Shown here piece by piece: positions 6,182 to 15,154 of a stretch of 34,584 nt of DNA. This DNA comes from Salinivenus sp. (lineage in GTDB: Bacteria; Bacteroidota; Rhodothermia; Rhodothermales; Salinibacteraceae). A model generated the notes under the pieces. It saw only the letters and a program-made list of their open reading frames with translations. It did not search any database and had not been told where the DNA came from. Position 1 is the first letter of the stretch. Each line of letters begins with the position of its first letter. The stretch lies in NCBI GenBank assembly GCA_018609755.1, contig JAHENZ010000124.1, positions 1-34,584 of the forward strand, read 5' to 3'. A program made the translations under genes and the position numbers.

Positions 6182-9166
6182 CTATCCTTTGATGACACCG
6201 AGGGGGCGGAGTTGCGCCACTTTTTTCGAGAGACCAGCGCCTTCCACTGCTTCAACTACGTCCGCCACGTCCTTGTACGCCTCCGAGATTTCCTCGCGCA
6301 CCGTGCGGTTGCTCTCCCCGCGAACGATGATTCCTTCATTTGCAAGCTCGGCGGTAATATTTCGGTTGCCGGCCGTCTTACGGGCCTGCCGGCGACTCAT
6401 CTTGCGTCCGGCGCCGTGACACGTGCTGCCAAACGTTTCCTCCATCGCCTTGTCGGTCCCCACGAGGACGTACGAGTAGCGGCCCATGTCGCCGGGAATG
6501 AGGACCGGTTGCCCCACCTTCTGGTAACGGCCCGGCACGAGCGGGTGGCCGGCGGGAAGGGCCCGCGTCGCCCCTTTCCGGTGCACGCAGACCTCCTGCT
6601 CGCGTCCGTCGACGCGGTGCGTCTCGAACTTCGCAATGTTATGGGCCACTTCGTAGACGGTGTGTAGGCCGTGTTCGCGGGGCGAGAGGTCGAGCGCTTC
6701 CTCGAACGCGACCCGCGTGTTGTGGGCCATCACCTGCCGATTGGCGAAGGCGTAGTTGATCGCGCAGCGCATCCCGCGGATGTACTTTTGCCCCTCGGCC
6801 GAATCGATGGGCGCACAGGCGAGCTGGCGGTCGGGGAGATCGATGTTGTACTTGTTCATGGCCCGGTCCGTGTCCTGCAGCGCGTCGTCGCACACCTGAT
6901 AGCCGAAGCCGCGGCTTCCGGAGTGGATGATGACGGTGATAGCGCCTTCGTCGAGCCCCATGATGCGTGCGGCTCGCTCGTCGTAGACGTCCGACACGTA
7001 GCCGACTTCGAGAAAGTGATTGCCGGAGCCGAGCGTCCCGATCTGATCGAGCCCCCGTTCCCGCGCCCGGCTCGACACCGCATCCGGGTCGGCCCCGTCC
7101 ACCTGCCCGCCCTCTTCGATCACGTCCAGGTCGGCGTCGGAGCCGTAGCCCTGGTTGACGGCCCACGTGGCCCCCCGTTGCAGGACGCGCGGCAGCGTCG
7201 AATGGTCGACGCGCAGGGCCCCGGAGGAGCCCACGCCCGTGGGGACGCGGTGGAAGAGGGTGTCGACGAGCCGCTCCGCATCCTGGGTGTCGATGTCCTC
7301 CTTCGTGAGCTTGGACGACATCAGCCGTACGCCGCAATTCGAGACGACGAATCCGTTCGCGACAAAGTTGTGGTCTTCGTGGGCAACGGTGAAATCGTAC
7401 ACGTGTGGGTCCCCTGTTTCCGCCTCCAGGTCGACGGGATCAACCGAGTCGATCGTTGACCAGACCATTCCGCTGCGCTTCAATCCGTCGAGTGCCTGTT
7501 CGCAAAAGGTGTCGAATGTGGGGAACGAGGACCCGATGCGGACACCTGTTTTCCGCTCCCCATAGAGCGCTCGCTCCAGAAATCGACAATTTACGTACTC
7601 GTCCGTCAGGTCGTCGTAGATGATAGAAGGGGACGTGCCGGCCTCGTGGCGCGTTTGGGCCTGCTCGGCGGCGGTCTTTCGCCGGGAAAGAATCTGCTGT
7701 TTTTGCTTGAGATATTCGACAGCCGCCATCGCGAGCGACGACCGTTTTTGATTGTACTCGTACCCAATCCGACTCCACAGCGGAAACAGCGAGTCCGTTC
7801 GCGACGAGAGCATCAGGCGAAGCCGCACCCGACCGTCGGCACTGTTCTCCGGAGCGACTTCGGTAATCTCCTTCGTGTCTACTCCGAATTCCCCGATGAT
7901 AGATGCCAGATCCTCAAGGAATTGCCGGCCACTCTCTGCAAACTCTTCTCTCTTGCTAAGAGAAAGAGCCGGAGCGTAAAAGTTGCGTCCGTGATCCGTC
8001 ATCGTCGAGGGAGCAGACAGCTCAGCGCCAAAGAGAGGGGCCAGGAAGAGCCGCTGATGCCAGAGTGGGGCGTCGGACAACCATTCGGGAGTGCCGTAGT
8101 CCTGAGCCGCTTTGTCTCCAACGGGGACCCCCAATGCTGCCATGACGGCCGCGAAGGACGTGCTGACCACCTTGAAGGACGTCTCGGTTCGCTCGAAGTC
8201 GTAGTGTTCGTATGGAGTCTCGATGCTGTGACTCCGCTCCCGTTGGTAGATACGAGAGGGTGTAAATCCGGCCGCCTCCACGTCGGCTCGAATCGTCTCC
8301 AGATCGTCAGGACCAGCGTAAAACCACGCAGTCCCCTTTCCACGATCGCCGCTGAAAAAGAGGGTGCCATCTCCGAAAAGAAAGCCGGCAATTTTGATGA
8401 GGGGGGGAACGGCCGAGTCGTCTGCTCGAAGTGGAAGGAGGTCTCGCTCGCGAAGGTAGCGGAGTACTTGCCCCAAGGCATTGCCGGCGTTTTCTTTTCC
8501 GTGCTCTTTCAGCACCTCGCGGATGTCGGCTTCGTCGACGAGGACGTGATCGGACGGCTCATCGTAGGGGACGCCCTCAAACGGATGGCGAGCGATCTGG
8601 GCTCCCGGTCCTAAATTGTCGAGATCGCTCATGCCATCGGGGGTCCAGAACGGGTGGTCGCCGGTGGTCAGGACTTCGTCGCCGCCGGTGGTGCGGAGGC
8701 GATACACCGGCTGATCGGGTTGATGCTTCAAAAATGCAGCCACGGATGTCTCGGCGCTCGCTGGAGTATCAAGGTCGTGGCAGTGGAGTACGTCGTTTTG
8801 CCACGTCGTCTCCATCTCCGCGATCGTGCGCGTGTAGCCGTGGGTGTGGAGGACTTCGCTGTCGCCCGCGAGGCAATTGATGTCGTACCCGACCCCTCCA
8901 GGCGAGATTACACCGTCGTCCGGGTCGAACGCGGCCACGCCGCCGATGGGAAAGCCGTAGCCCCAGTGAATGTCGGGCATGGCGAGGGAGGCCCCGACGA
9001 TGCCGGGCATGTGAGCCACGTTGATGGCCTGCTGGGGCGCGTCGTCCGAGAGGATGTCCTCCAGCATCGGTTCGCTGGCATAAAGGCGGGCGGGCACGCG
9101 CATGCCGCCGCGTTTGGGGAGTTGCCAACGGTAATCGTCCAGTTTTTCGAGGGTGTAATTGGGCAT
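6182..9166 (-). CDS. rtcB: RNA-splicing ligase RtcB, interrupted by an in-frame intein
   Basis: The 994-residue precursor encodes a 481-residue RtcB after removal of a 513-residue intein (residues 98-610). RtcB joins RNA 2',3'-cyclic phosphate or 3'-phosphate ends to 5'-OH ends using GTP and Mn2+, in tRNA splicing or RNA repair. Visible landmarks are PGGVGYDIN|CGVRLMSS across the splice junction, GSGNHFLEV (His717), IIHSGSRG (His748), EVAHNIAK (His842) and the guanylylation-site His917 in CHGAGRKMSRR. After intein removal the last becomes residue 404, the number known for the Pyrococcus horikoshii enzyme. Cys98/611 is the metal-binding cysteine. Start is the ATG at 9166 (MPNYTLEKL), preceded by a spacer shared with the divergent TonB receptor. 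No archease or rtcR-like regulator lies nearby. Confidence 0.97.
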   Translation of the reverse strand: MPNYTLEKLDDYRWQLPKRGGMRVPARLYASEPMLEDILSDDAPQQAINVAHMPGIVGASLAMPDIHWGYGFPIGGVAAFDPDDGVISPGGVGYDINCLAGDSEVLHTHGYTRTIAEMETTWQNDVLHCHDLDTPASAETSVAAFLKHQPDQPVYRLRTTGGDEVLTTGDHPFWTPDGMSDLDNLGPGAQIARHPFEGVPYDEPSDHVLVDEADIREVLKEHGKENAGNALGQVLRYLRERDLLPLRADDSAVPPLIKIAGFLFGDGTLFFSGDRGKGTAWFYAGPDDLETIRADVEAAGFTPSRIYQRERSHSIETPYEHYDFERTETSFKVVSTSFAAVMAALGVPVGDKAAQDYGTPEWLSDAPLWHQRLFLAPLFGAELSAPSTMTDHGRNFYAPALSLSKREEFAESGRQFLEDLASIIGEFGVDTKEITEVAPENSADGRVRLRLMLSSRTDSLFPLWSRIGYEYNQKRSSLAMAAVEYLKQKQQILSRRKTAAEQAQTRHEAGTSPSIIYDDLTDEYVNCRFLERALYGERKTGVRIGSSFPTFDTFCEQALDGLKRSGMVWSTIDSVDPVDLEAETGDPHVYDFTVAHEDHNFVANGFVVSNCGVRLMSSKLTKEDIDTQDAERLVDTLFHRVPTGVGSSGALRVDHSTLPRVLQRGATWAVNQGYGSDADLDVIEEGGQVDGADPDAVSSRARERGLDQIGTLGSGNHFLEVGYVSDVYDERAARIMGLDEGAITVIIHSGSRGFGYQVCDDALQDTDRAMNKYNIDLPDRQLACAPIDSAEGQKYIRGMRCAINYAFANRQVMAHNTRVAFEEALDLSPREHGLHTVYEVAHNIAKFETHRVDGREQEVCVHRKGATRALPAGHPLVPGRYQKVGQPVLIPGDMGRYSYVLVGTDKAMEETFGSTCHGAGRKMSRRQARKTAGNRNITAELANEGIIVRGESNRTVREEISEAYKDVADVVEAVEGAGLSKKVAQLRPLGVIKG
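7337..8875 (-). mobile_element. RtcB intein with LAGLIDADG homing endonuclease
   Basis: This is a 513-residue class 1 intein. The N-terminal splicing block begins with Cys98 (CLAGDSEVLHTHGYTR). Block B has the TxxH motif at Thr168-His171 (TTGDHPFW). The C-terminal blocks read YDFTVAHEDHNFVANG and then FVVSN, ending in Asn610 before the +1 Cys611. The penultimate residue is Ser609 rather than the common His; the well-studied DnaE split inteins also lack His there, so splicing is still plausible. Two LAGLIDADG-like helices are present: IAGFLFGDGT with Asp266, and FLAPLFGAE with Glu382. Both acidic positions are kept, so the endonuclease may be active. The insertion point is the conserved active-site motif of the host, a typical intein site. 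Confidence 0.95.
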
Positions 9167-9775
9167 GGGGACTGCGGGTGCCTAAGGGTAATAGGGAAGA
9201 GGAAGTGTACCGTTAAGACAATGCGCTGTTTTCGGCTATGTGCACATTTGATTTGAGTACGACTGTTCTCTCGGCCGGGGCCGTAGGGGGAGGTATTGAT
9301 CGAGTTGGAGACGTAATGACGGCGACGATATGCAAAAATGAGATGAAGAGGTGACACGTAATAATCTATTATTGAGTTTTTTGTTAATTATAAGTTTTTA
9401 TTCACATCTTGAAACCGGTTTCGTGCTGGTCTTACAGGTTCGTCACTATTACACTGGATCTACAGAAGTCATAAAGGAAGCGAATCCAAGGAATTCCACC
9501 TGTGTGATCGTGGAAGCGATTACAATTGGATTCGTGAGAACACGGTTTGTGGGGAGCTTCCCTTTCCGCCAAGGCTGTCTCTACGGAGTTCGCGTTGAGA
9601 CGCAACCGTTTTGAGCGGATTGAGACGGTTTGTCGGTAGGGGGCGACTTAAGACGATATGTCCGAAGACGAACCGCCTCAAGGTGCCAAGTTCGGCATTG
9701 TCGCAGGCCCCAGAGATCGTCATAGACGGGCTCTACGAGGTCCCTTTTCGATTAGATCAAAATCCACCTGCTGTT
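9167..9775. other. Divergent intergenic region, 609 bp, with an AT-rich tract and nested inverted repeat
   Basis: This region separates rtcB (minus) from the TonB receptor (plus) and should hold both promoters. Positions about 9355-9405 are very AT-rich (TTAATTATAAG within them), unlike the flanking genes. A nested inverted repeat lies at 9481-9534. An open frame from GTG 9351 exists but lacks convincing coding character. No tRNA or known riboswitch was recognised. Confidence 0.6.
9481..9534. repeat. Nested inverted repeat upstream of the TonB receptor gene
   Basis: The outer arms CGAATCCAA (9481-9489) and TTGGATTCG (9526-9534) are perfect reverse complements over 9 bp. Inside them TTCCAC (9494-9499) and GTGGAA (9510-9515) form a second 6-bp pair around a 10-nt loop. 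If transcribed it would make an extended stem-loop about 240 nt before the TonB receptor start, so it could be leader structure or an operator. No known riboswitch class was recognised. Confidence 0.45.
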
Positions 9776-12700
9776 ATGAGAAAAGCGATACGGGTTCTCG
9801 CGTCTACACTTCTCATTTTTTGTATTTCTGCCTCTCTGACCTGGGCGCAAACGGGACAGATTGCGGGACAGGTCGTTGAGGAAGAGACAGGAGAGCCCCT
9901 TCCTGGAGTGAACGTCGTCCTCCCAGAACTGACGGGGAAAGGAACCAGCACAAATCAGGACGGGCAATTTCGGATTATCAACGTCCCCCCGGGTACGTAT
10001 ACCGTTCAGGCGACATTCGTAGGGTACGAGACCGCGACTGTTGAGGGTGTGCAGGTGAATCAGGACCTGACGGCCGAGATCACGATCCAGCTTCGGCAAG
10101 ACGTGGCGGAGCTTGAAGGCGTGACGGTGCAGGCCCAACAGGATGTGGTGCAGTCGGACCTGTCCGCGAGCCGAGCGGACATTAGTGCCGAAGACATCGA
10201 AAACCTCCCTGCCGCCGACGTTGCGACCGTTGTGGGACTTCAGGCAGGAATTCAGGGGTTGAATATCCGGGGAAGTGAAGCCGATCAGGCGGACTTTCAG
10301 GTCAATGGCTTTAGTCAGCAGAGCGGTCGAGACAATACGCCCTACACCGGGGTTCCGTACACGGCGATTCAGCAGGTGCAGGTCCAGTCCGGAGGGTTCA
10401 ACGCCGAGTACGGCAACATCCGCTCGGGCATGGTCAACGTGACGACGGTCGAGGGGCCAAGGGATGAATACATGGTAGACGTACTTGCCCGCTATAGTCC
10501 GGCAAGCAGCAAAAGCTTTGGCATCTCGCCCACCGATCCCAACTCCTACTGGATGCGTCCCTATCTCGACCCGGAAGTCGCGATGGAGGGCACGGGACAG
10601 TGGTCGGAGGAGCTTCAGAATTCGTATCCGGATTTTGAGGGATTCAACGAGATCGCGGCCAACAATCCCCAACTCACCCCGCAGCAGGCGCAGGATCTGT
10701 TTCGGTATCGTCACCGCCGGGACATTAGCATCGACAAGCCGGACTACCAGATCGACGGCACGATTGGAGGCCCAGTGCCTGTCGTCAGCGACTATCTTGG
10801 GGATCTCCGGTTTGCCGTCTCGTACCGGCGGGAGCAGGAAGAGTACATTATCCCGCTTTCTCGAAGTGGGTACGACGAACAGACGGGTCGCTTCAACCTC
10901 ACCTCGAACGTCACGAACAACTTTAAAGTAACGTTGACGGGGATGACGGCGATTCAGAAGGGAAACAATCAGGAGAGCCCGCGGACGGGTCCCACCCGCA
11001 TTCGCCGGGATGGAGATCGAGAATGGATTTCAGACTACGGGGCCGGAGTGAACTACACGGAGATTGGAGCCTGGGGGGGAGAGGACATCTTTGGAACGGG
11101 CGCCTGGTCGGAGAGCGACATCCGCCGCTACATGGGCGGACTAAAGGTCAATCACACACTCGGGGAGAACACCTTCTACGAGGCCCAACTGCAGTGGCGG
11201 CAAACCAGCTACCGCACGAATCCGCCCCGGGAGCGCGATACGACAACGATTGCGCAGTTTGGAGGCGTAAGCGTGGACGAAGGGCCCCTCGGGTTTCAGT
11301 TTACGTCCGAAAACTCGATCACGGGACTGCGGATGGGCGGTCACCACTCCGAGTTTCGGGATACTACGGACACGAAAGAGTGGGCCGGCAAGTTTGCGCT
11401 CACGAGGGCCATTGGGCAGTACCACACGGCGAAGGTCGGCGTCGAGTTTAAGACCGAAAATCACGACGTGGACTTCAACTACAAGGACTTTCTCGTAAAC
11501 CCGCCCGACCATTACGCCCACTACAACAGCACGCCCCTTTACGGCGCGGCCTTCATTCAGGACAAGCTGGAGTACAAAGGCATGATTGCCAACGTGGGGC
11601 TGCGGCTCGACTACTTCGATGCCAATACCGAGCGCTACGTCTTTCCGGAGGCGCAGGATGGGAGTGTGGACCGGTACCCGTCGGCGTTTTTGGGAGGGAA
11701 TAAGCCGCGCTTCGACGAGATGATGGAGACCGAGCCGACCGAACCGAATATCAGCTTGAGTCCGCGGCTCGGGGTCTCGTTCCCCATTACCGACGTGAGC
11801 AAGCTATACTTCAACTACGGGCACTTCTATCAGCAGACGCGTCCGGACTTTCTCGACATGGTCCGTCGCGGAAATCAGACGGACAATGTCGTGCAGATTG
11901 CGAATCCGGAAATGCCCCGCCCGAAGACGACCGCCTACGAGCTTGGGTACGAGCAGGGGTTCAGCGAGCAGTACCTGCTCCGGATTGCCGGGTACTACAA
12001 GGACCTTCAGAATCAGCCCCGCTGGGTGCAGTACACGAGCCGCAATGGGCTCATTCAGTACGAATATCCTCGAGCCGAGAACTACCGGGACATTCGGGGC
12101 GTCGAGGTGAGCCTACGGAAGAATCAGGGGGACTGGGTTCGGGGCTTCGTCAACTATACCTATCAGGTGGAGTCCGGAGGGGACTTCGGCTTCTCGCAGC
12201 AATACGAGAGCCGCGTCGACCAGCGTCAATATGAGCGGCAGACGACCGACTACTACCAGTCGAAGCCGCAGCCGCAGCCCTACGCTCGGGTCAGCCTGAC
12301 GTTCTTGACGCCGTCGGACTTCGGGCCGGAGGTGCTCGGCAGCAACGTGTTCGGCGACCTTCGGCTCAACTTCCTCGGACGCTGGAAAGCGGGAAGCTAC
12401 TTCACCTTTACCAACGAACTCACGGTACCGGAGGTGGAAGACAACATGCAGTGGGAGGGCTACAAGATGGTCGACTTGAGGCTCAGCAAGACCGTTCAAA
12501 CGTCGGGCGTAAGTGCCCAGATCTTCGCCGACGTGAACAACGTCTTCAACCTGAAGAACCTCAATCAGTCGTCGTTCTTCGGGCCGAGAGACTTCCAGCA
12601 GTACATCAACTCCCTGCGTCTGCCGGAGGAAGCCGTCGAGGGGTGGGAGGAAAACTACGCCCCTCGCGACGAAGACGGAAACCCTGAGTACGGAAATGAC

Positions 12701-12805
12701 CAGCCCGGCGACATTGAGGCTGACCACATTAATCCCCCCAATGCGAAGTCGCTGCACTACCTCTTCCCGAGGAGTGTAAACATTGGAGTCCGGATGTCCT
12801 TCTAG
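9776..12805 (+). CDS. TonB-dependent outer-membrane receptor with CarboxypepD_reg-like domain
   Basis: The protein has 1009 residues from the ATG at 9776, chosen because a clean signal peptide starts there (MRKAIRVLASTLLIFCISAS, cleavage near TWAQ). The open frame extends further upstream, but that part has no signal character. Order: CarboxypepD_reg-like beta-sandwich (about 25-110; GQVVEEETGEPLPGVNVVL, DGQFRIINVPPGTY), plug domain (about 130-240; LNIRGSEADQADFQVNGF, GGFNAEYG), then a long beta-barrel ending in the aromatic terminus NIGVRMSF. Such receptors import ligands across the outer membrane using TonB-ExbBD energy. There is no SusD-like lipoprotein next to it, so it is not a classical SusCD pair. 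It opens a run of eight same-strand envelope genes; the next gene starts 37 bp later, which suggests cotranscription. The ligand is unknown. Confidence 0.95.
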   Translation: MRKAIRVLASTLLIFCISASLTWAQTGQIAGQVVEEETGEPLPGVNVVLPELTGKGTSTNQDGQFRIINVPPGTYTVQATFVGYETATVEGVQVNQDLTAEITIQLRQDVAELEGVTVQAQQDVVQSDLSASRADISAEDIENLPAADVATVVGLQAGIQGLNIRGSEADQADFQVNGFSQQSGRDNTPYTGVPYTAIQQVQVQSGGFNAEYGNIRSGMVNVTTVEGPRDEYMVDVLARYSPASSKSFGISPTDPNSYWMRPYLDPEVAMEGTGQWSEELQNSYPDFEGFNEIAANNPQLTPQQAQDLFRYRHRRDISIDKPDYQIDGTIGGPVPVVSDYLGDLRFAVSYRREQEEYIIPLSRSGYDEQTGRFNLTSNVTNNFKVTLTGMTAIQKGNNQESPRTGPTRIRRDGDREWISDYGAGVNYTEIGAWGGEDIFGTGAWSESDIRRYMGGLKVNHTLGENTFYEAQLQWRQTSYRTNPPRERDTTTIAQFGGVSVDEGPLGFQFTSENSITGLRMGGHHSEFRDTTDTKEWAGKFALTRAIGQYHTAKVGVEFKTENHDVDFNYKDFLVNPPDHYAHYNSTPLYGAAFIQDKLEYKGMIANVGLRLDYFDANTERYVFPEAQDGSVDRYPSAFLGGNKPRFDEMMETEPTEPNISLSPRLGVSFPITDVSKLYFNYGHFYQQTRPDFLDMVRRGNQTDNVVQIANPEMPRPKTTAYELGYEQGFSEQYLLRIAGYYKDLQNQPRWVQYTSRNGLIQYEYPRAENYRDIRGVEVSLRKNQGDWVRGFVNYTYQVESGGDFGFSQQYESRVDQRQYERQTTDYYQSKPQPQPYARVSLTFLTPSDFGPEVLGSNVFGDLRLNFLGRWKAGSYFTFTNELTVPEVEDNMQWEGYKMVDLRLSKTVQTSGVSAQIFADVNNVFNLKNLNQSSFFGPRDFQQYINSLRLPEEAVEGWEENYAPRDEDGNPEYGNDQPGDIEADHINPPNAKSLHYLFPRSVNIGVRMSF

Positions 12806-12842
12806 GGGCAGTCCGGGGGGAGGGAGGACTAGGGGAATAAAA

Positions 12843-15068
12843 ATGTCAAGACTCGTTCATAGCTGCTATTTCGTGATGAGCTCTTTTGATACTGATTGGC
12901 TCCAAGCACACACTTTCATTGCTGTCGGATGTCTGCTCCTGTTTATGGGGCTGACGGGGACTCAGAAGGGGTATGCCCAGTTTGACCAGAAACCGATGGC
13001 CATCGGGGACCTCAGCATGGTCTATACCGCGACTGGGGGGGAGCAAGAATACTATAACCAGGGGCCGAATCATCTCGAACTGAACCCCGAATTCCAGGAC
13101 GGGCTGCTCCGTGCCGGGGCGCTTTGGATCGGTGCACGGAACGTGCAGGGGAAAGATGGGACGGAGTACGACGAGCGCGTCGTGCACGTCGGCCCGCGTA
13201 CGACCGGATTCGGAGAGTTCTTCCCGGTCGAGTTCACGAAAACCGTGCGCTACGAGCCTCCCACCGTCACGGTCGACGGCAACGAGACGCTGAAGGAGGA
13301 CAAGGGGTACGATGAAGTCGATTCCAGTCTTCCGTCCGATCAAATGATCGAAATTCGGGCGCACACGCTGCTAGGGGTAACCCTGACAAAGCGAATCTAC
13401 GCATGGACGCAGGGGGATCACGATAACTACCATATTCAGGAATACATCCTGACCAACACCGGCCATGCGAGTGCGGAGGAAAACGGTGCCCTCGAAGGGC
13501 AGACGGTCGAGGATGTGTATCTCCACTTTCAGCGGCGCTACACACATCAAGAGCGCTCCGCAATTCCGGGGCAGGAGTGGGGCGCCAACGTGATGAACGA
13601 TATTGTGGGAGACGGCCAGGAGGATTACGACGTGGATTTTGCGGCACAGTACACTTGGAACGGCAACTCGCCGGGCGCGGACATGGACCCCCTCGGCGGG
13701 CCGGCGTGGAACGACAGTCCCTGGTTCCTGGAGCAGGGGGACGACGGGGGAGAGTTGACCACGTCTCAGTTCGTTGGGACGGTCAAGCTCTACGCGCCGG
13801 AGTCGCCGGACAAGCCGCGGCAGCCCTCGATGACGAGTCACATCGACGCCGACCATCCCCTTACGTCCGGCAACAGCGCCTTCAACGAGCAAATGGAGCG
13901 CGAGTATCGGTTTATGTCGACGGCCGAGCGGGCAACGGACGACTACACGCTAGGGGACGGTTCGCACGCGTACCCCCATCACGCCGACATTGCCGATCAG
14001 GACGGAGACTTTACCACCGTGATGGGCGAAGGGGATCCGAAGCTCGGCAAAGCCGGAGGATACACCTCTGCCTTTAGTTATGGCCCGTACGACCTGGAGC
14101 CGGGCGAAAGCGTTCGCATTGTGACCGCCGAGGCAGTCTCGGGGCTTTCGAAACAGGCGCGCGTCGAGATTGGGCAGGCCTTCAAGCAAACAGCTACGGA
14201 TGCGAGCGATCGGAGCACCACCGACGCGTTTGCCGACATCGAGTACGATGCGGACGGCGACGGGACGATTGATTCCGACGAAAGCATGGGCAAGAACGAA
14301 TGGGTCATGACGGGGCGAGACTCGCTCTTTCAGACCTTTGAGCGCGCGATCGCCAACTTCGATGCGGCCAGTAATGCGGACGGGGAGCTTACGAACTATA
14401 TTCTTCCGCAGCCGCCGCGGCCGCCGAGCTCCTTCAGCGTGGAATCCGGGGTCGACCAGATTGACCTGAGCTGGGAGCGTGGGAGCGATCCCCCCGGTGG
14501 ATTTGAGATTTACCGGGCCCGCAGTCGCGTCATGGGGCAATACGACAACAACTATAATTACGAGTTGATTGCGGAGGTAGACGGAGGGACTCGCAGTTAC
14601 AGCGACTCGGACGTGGTCCGCGGGGCGCAGTATTACTACTACATTCAGGCGGTGGGGAACGAAAACATGGATCCCACAGCGATGACCCCGACCGGCAAGC
14701 CCCTTAAGAGCAATCGGTACCAGACGCAGACCTGGGATCCGGCCTCTCTCAAGCGAGGACCGGGCGAGTCGGTGGCGGACTTCAAGATTGTGCCGAACCC
14801 CTACAACGTAGCGGCAGATCAGGACGTGCGATGGGACGAGCAGGATCGGCTTGGCTTTCTGGAGATTCCGGGCAACTGCATCATCCGGATCTACACGGAA
14901 ATGGGAGAGCTGGTGGAGACCATCCAGCACACGGACGGCAGCGGAGACGAGTTTTGGGACCACACCACTGCAGACCGGCAGCTCGTGGCCAGCGGCTTGT
15001 ACATCGCCGTCGTTCGGGATCTCGATACCGGACAGGTCTCCAAGAAGAAGTTCGTCATTATTCGGTAG
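12843..15068 (+). CDS. Exported fibronectin-III-like protein with T9SS-type C-terminal sorting domain
   Basis: The protein has 741 residues from the ATG at 12843, with a purine-rich AGGGGAA just upstream; an alternative ATG at 12876 keeps the same signal. A hydrophobic signal (FIAVGCLLLFMGLTG) ends near YAQ. The large N-terminal part (about 40-520) has no family I recognise. It contains a Ca-binding-like loop DADGDGTIDSDE. A fibronectin type III-like module follows (about residues 535-625; PPSSFSVESGVDQIDLSWER, then YYYYIQAVGNEN). The last about 85 residues (VPNPYNVAAD, then VASGLYIAVVRD and KKKFVIIR at the very end) look like a type A T9SS sorting domain, which directs export across the outer membrane. 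It sits between a TonB receptor and a PorV/PorQ gene, consistent with a surface or secreted partner. Confidence 0.82.
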   Translation: MSRLVHSCYFVMSSFDTDWLQAHTFIAVGCLLLFMGLTGTQKGYAQFDQKPMAIGDLSMVYTATGGEQEYYNQGPNHLELNPEFQDGLLRAGALWIGARNVQGKDGTEYDERVVHVGPRTTGFGEFFPVEFTKTVRYEPPTVTVDGNETLKEDKGYDEVDSSLPSDQMIEIRAHTLLGVTLTKRIYAWTQGDHDNYHIQEYILTNTGHASAEENGALEGQTVEDVYLHFQRRYTHQERSAIPGQEWGANVMNDIVGDGQEDYDVDFAAQYTWNGNSPGADMDPLGGPAWNDSPWFLEQGDDGGELTTSQFVGTVKLYAPESPDKPRQPSMTSHIDADHPLTSGNSAFNEQMEREYRFMSTAERATDDYTLGDGSHAYPHHADIADQDGDFTTVMGEGDPKLGKAGGYTSAFSYGPYDLEPGESVRIVTAEAVSGLSKQARVEIGQAFKQTATDASDRSTTDAFADIEYDADGDGTIDSDESMGKNEWVMTGRDSLFQTFERAIANFDAASNADGELTNYILPQPPRPPSSFSVESGVDQIDLSWERGSDPPGGFEIYRARSRVMGQYDNNYNYELIAEVDGGTRSYSDSDVVRGAQYYYYIQAVGNENMDPTAMTPTGKPLKSNRYQTQTWDPASLKRGPGESVADFKIVPNPYNVAADQDVRWDEQDRLGFLEIPGNCIIRIYTEMGELVETIQHTDGSGDEFWDHTTADRQLVASGLYIAVVRDLDTGQVSKKKFVIIR

Positions 15069-15154
15069 GGGAGACAGGTGCGACCCACAAACTCCTCGGG
15101 GCGTCTACCGAGTGCCTACATTGAGAGATCACACAATTAACCGAGGTGTACATT

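Noticed and set aside
9351-9614. Open frame of 87 residues with a hydrophobic N-terminus in the rtcB-TonB receptor spacer
   Set aside because: It starts with GTG, lies in an AT-rich regulatory spacer, contains the nested inverted repeat and has no family likeness or ribosome site. It is more likely leader sequence.
9167-9775. Search for a tRNA or known riboswitch in the longest spacer
   Set aside because: No T-loop-like GGTTCGAATCC, acceptor pairing or known riboswitch core was found.
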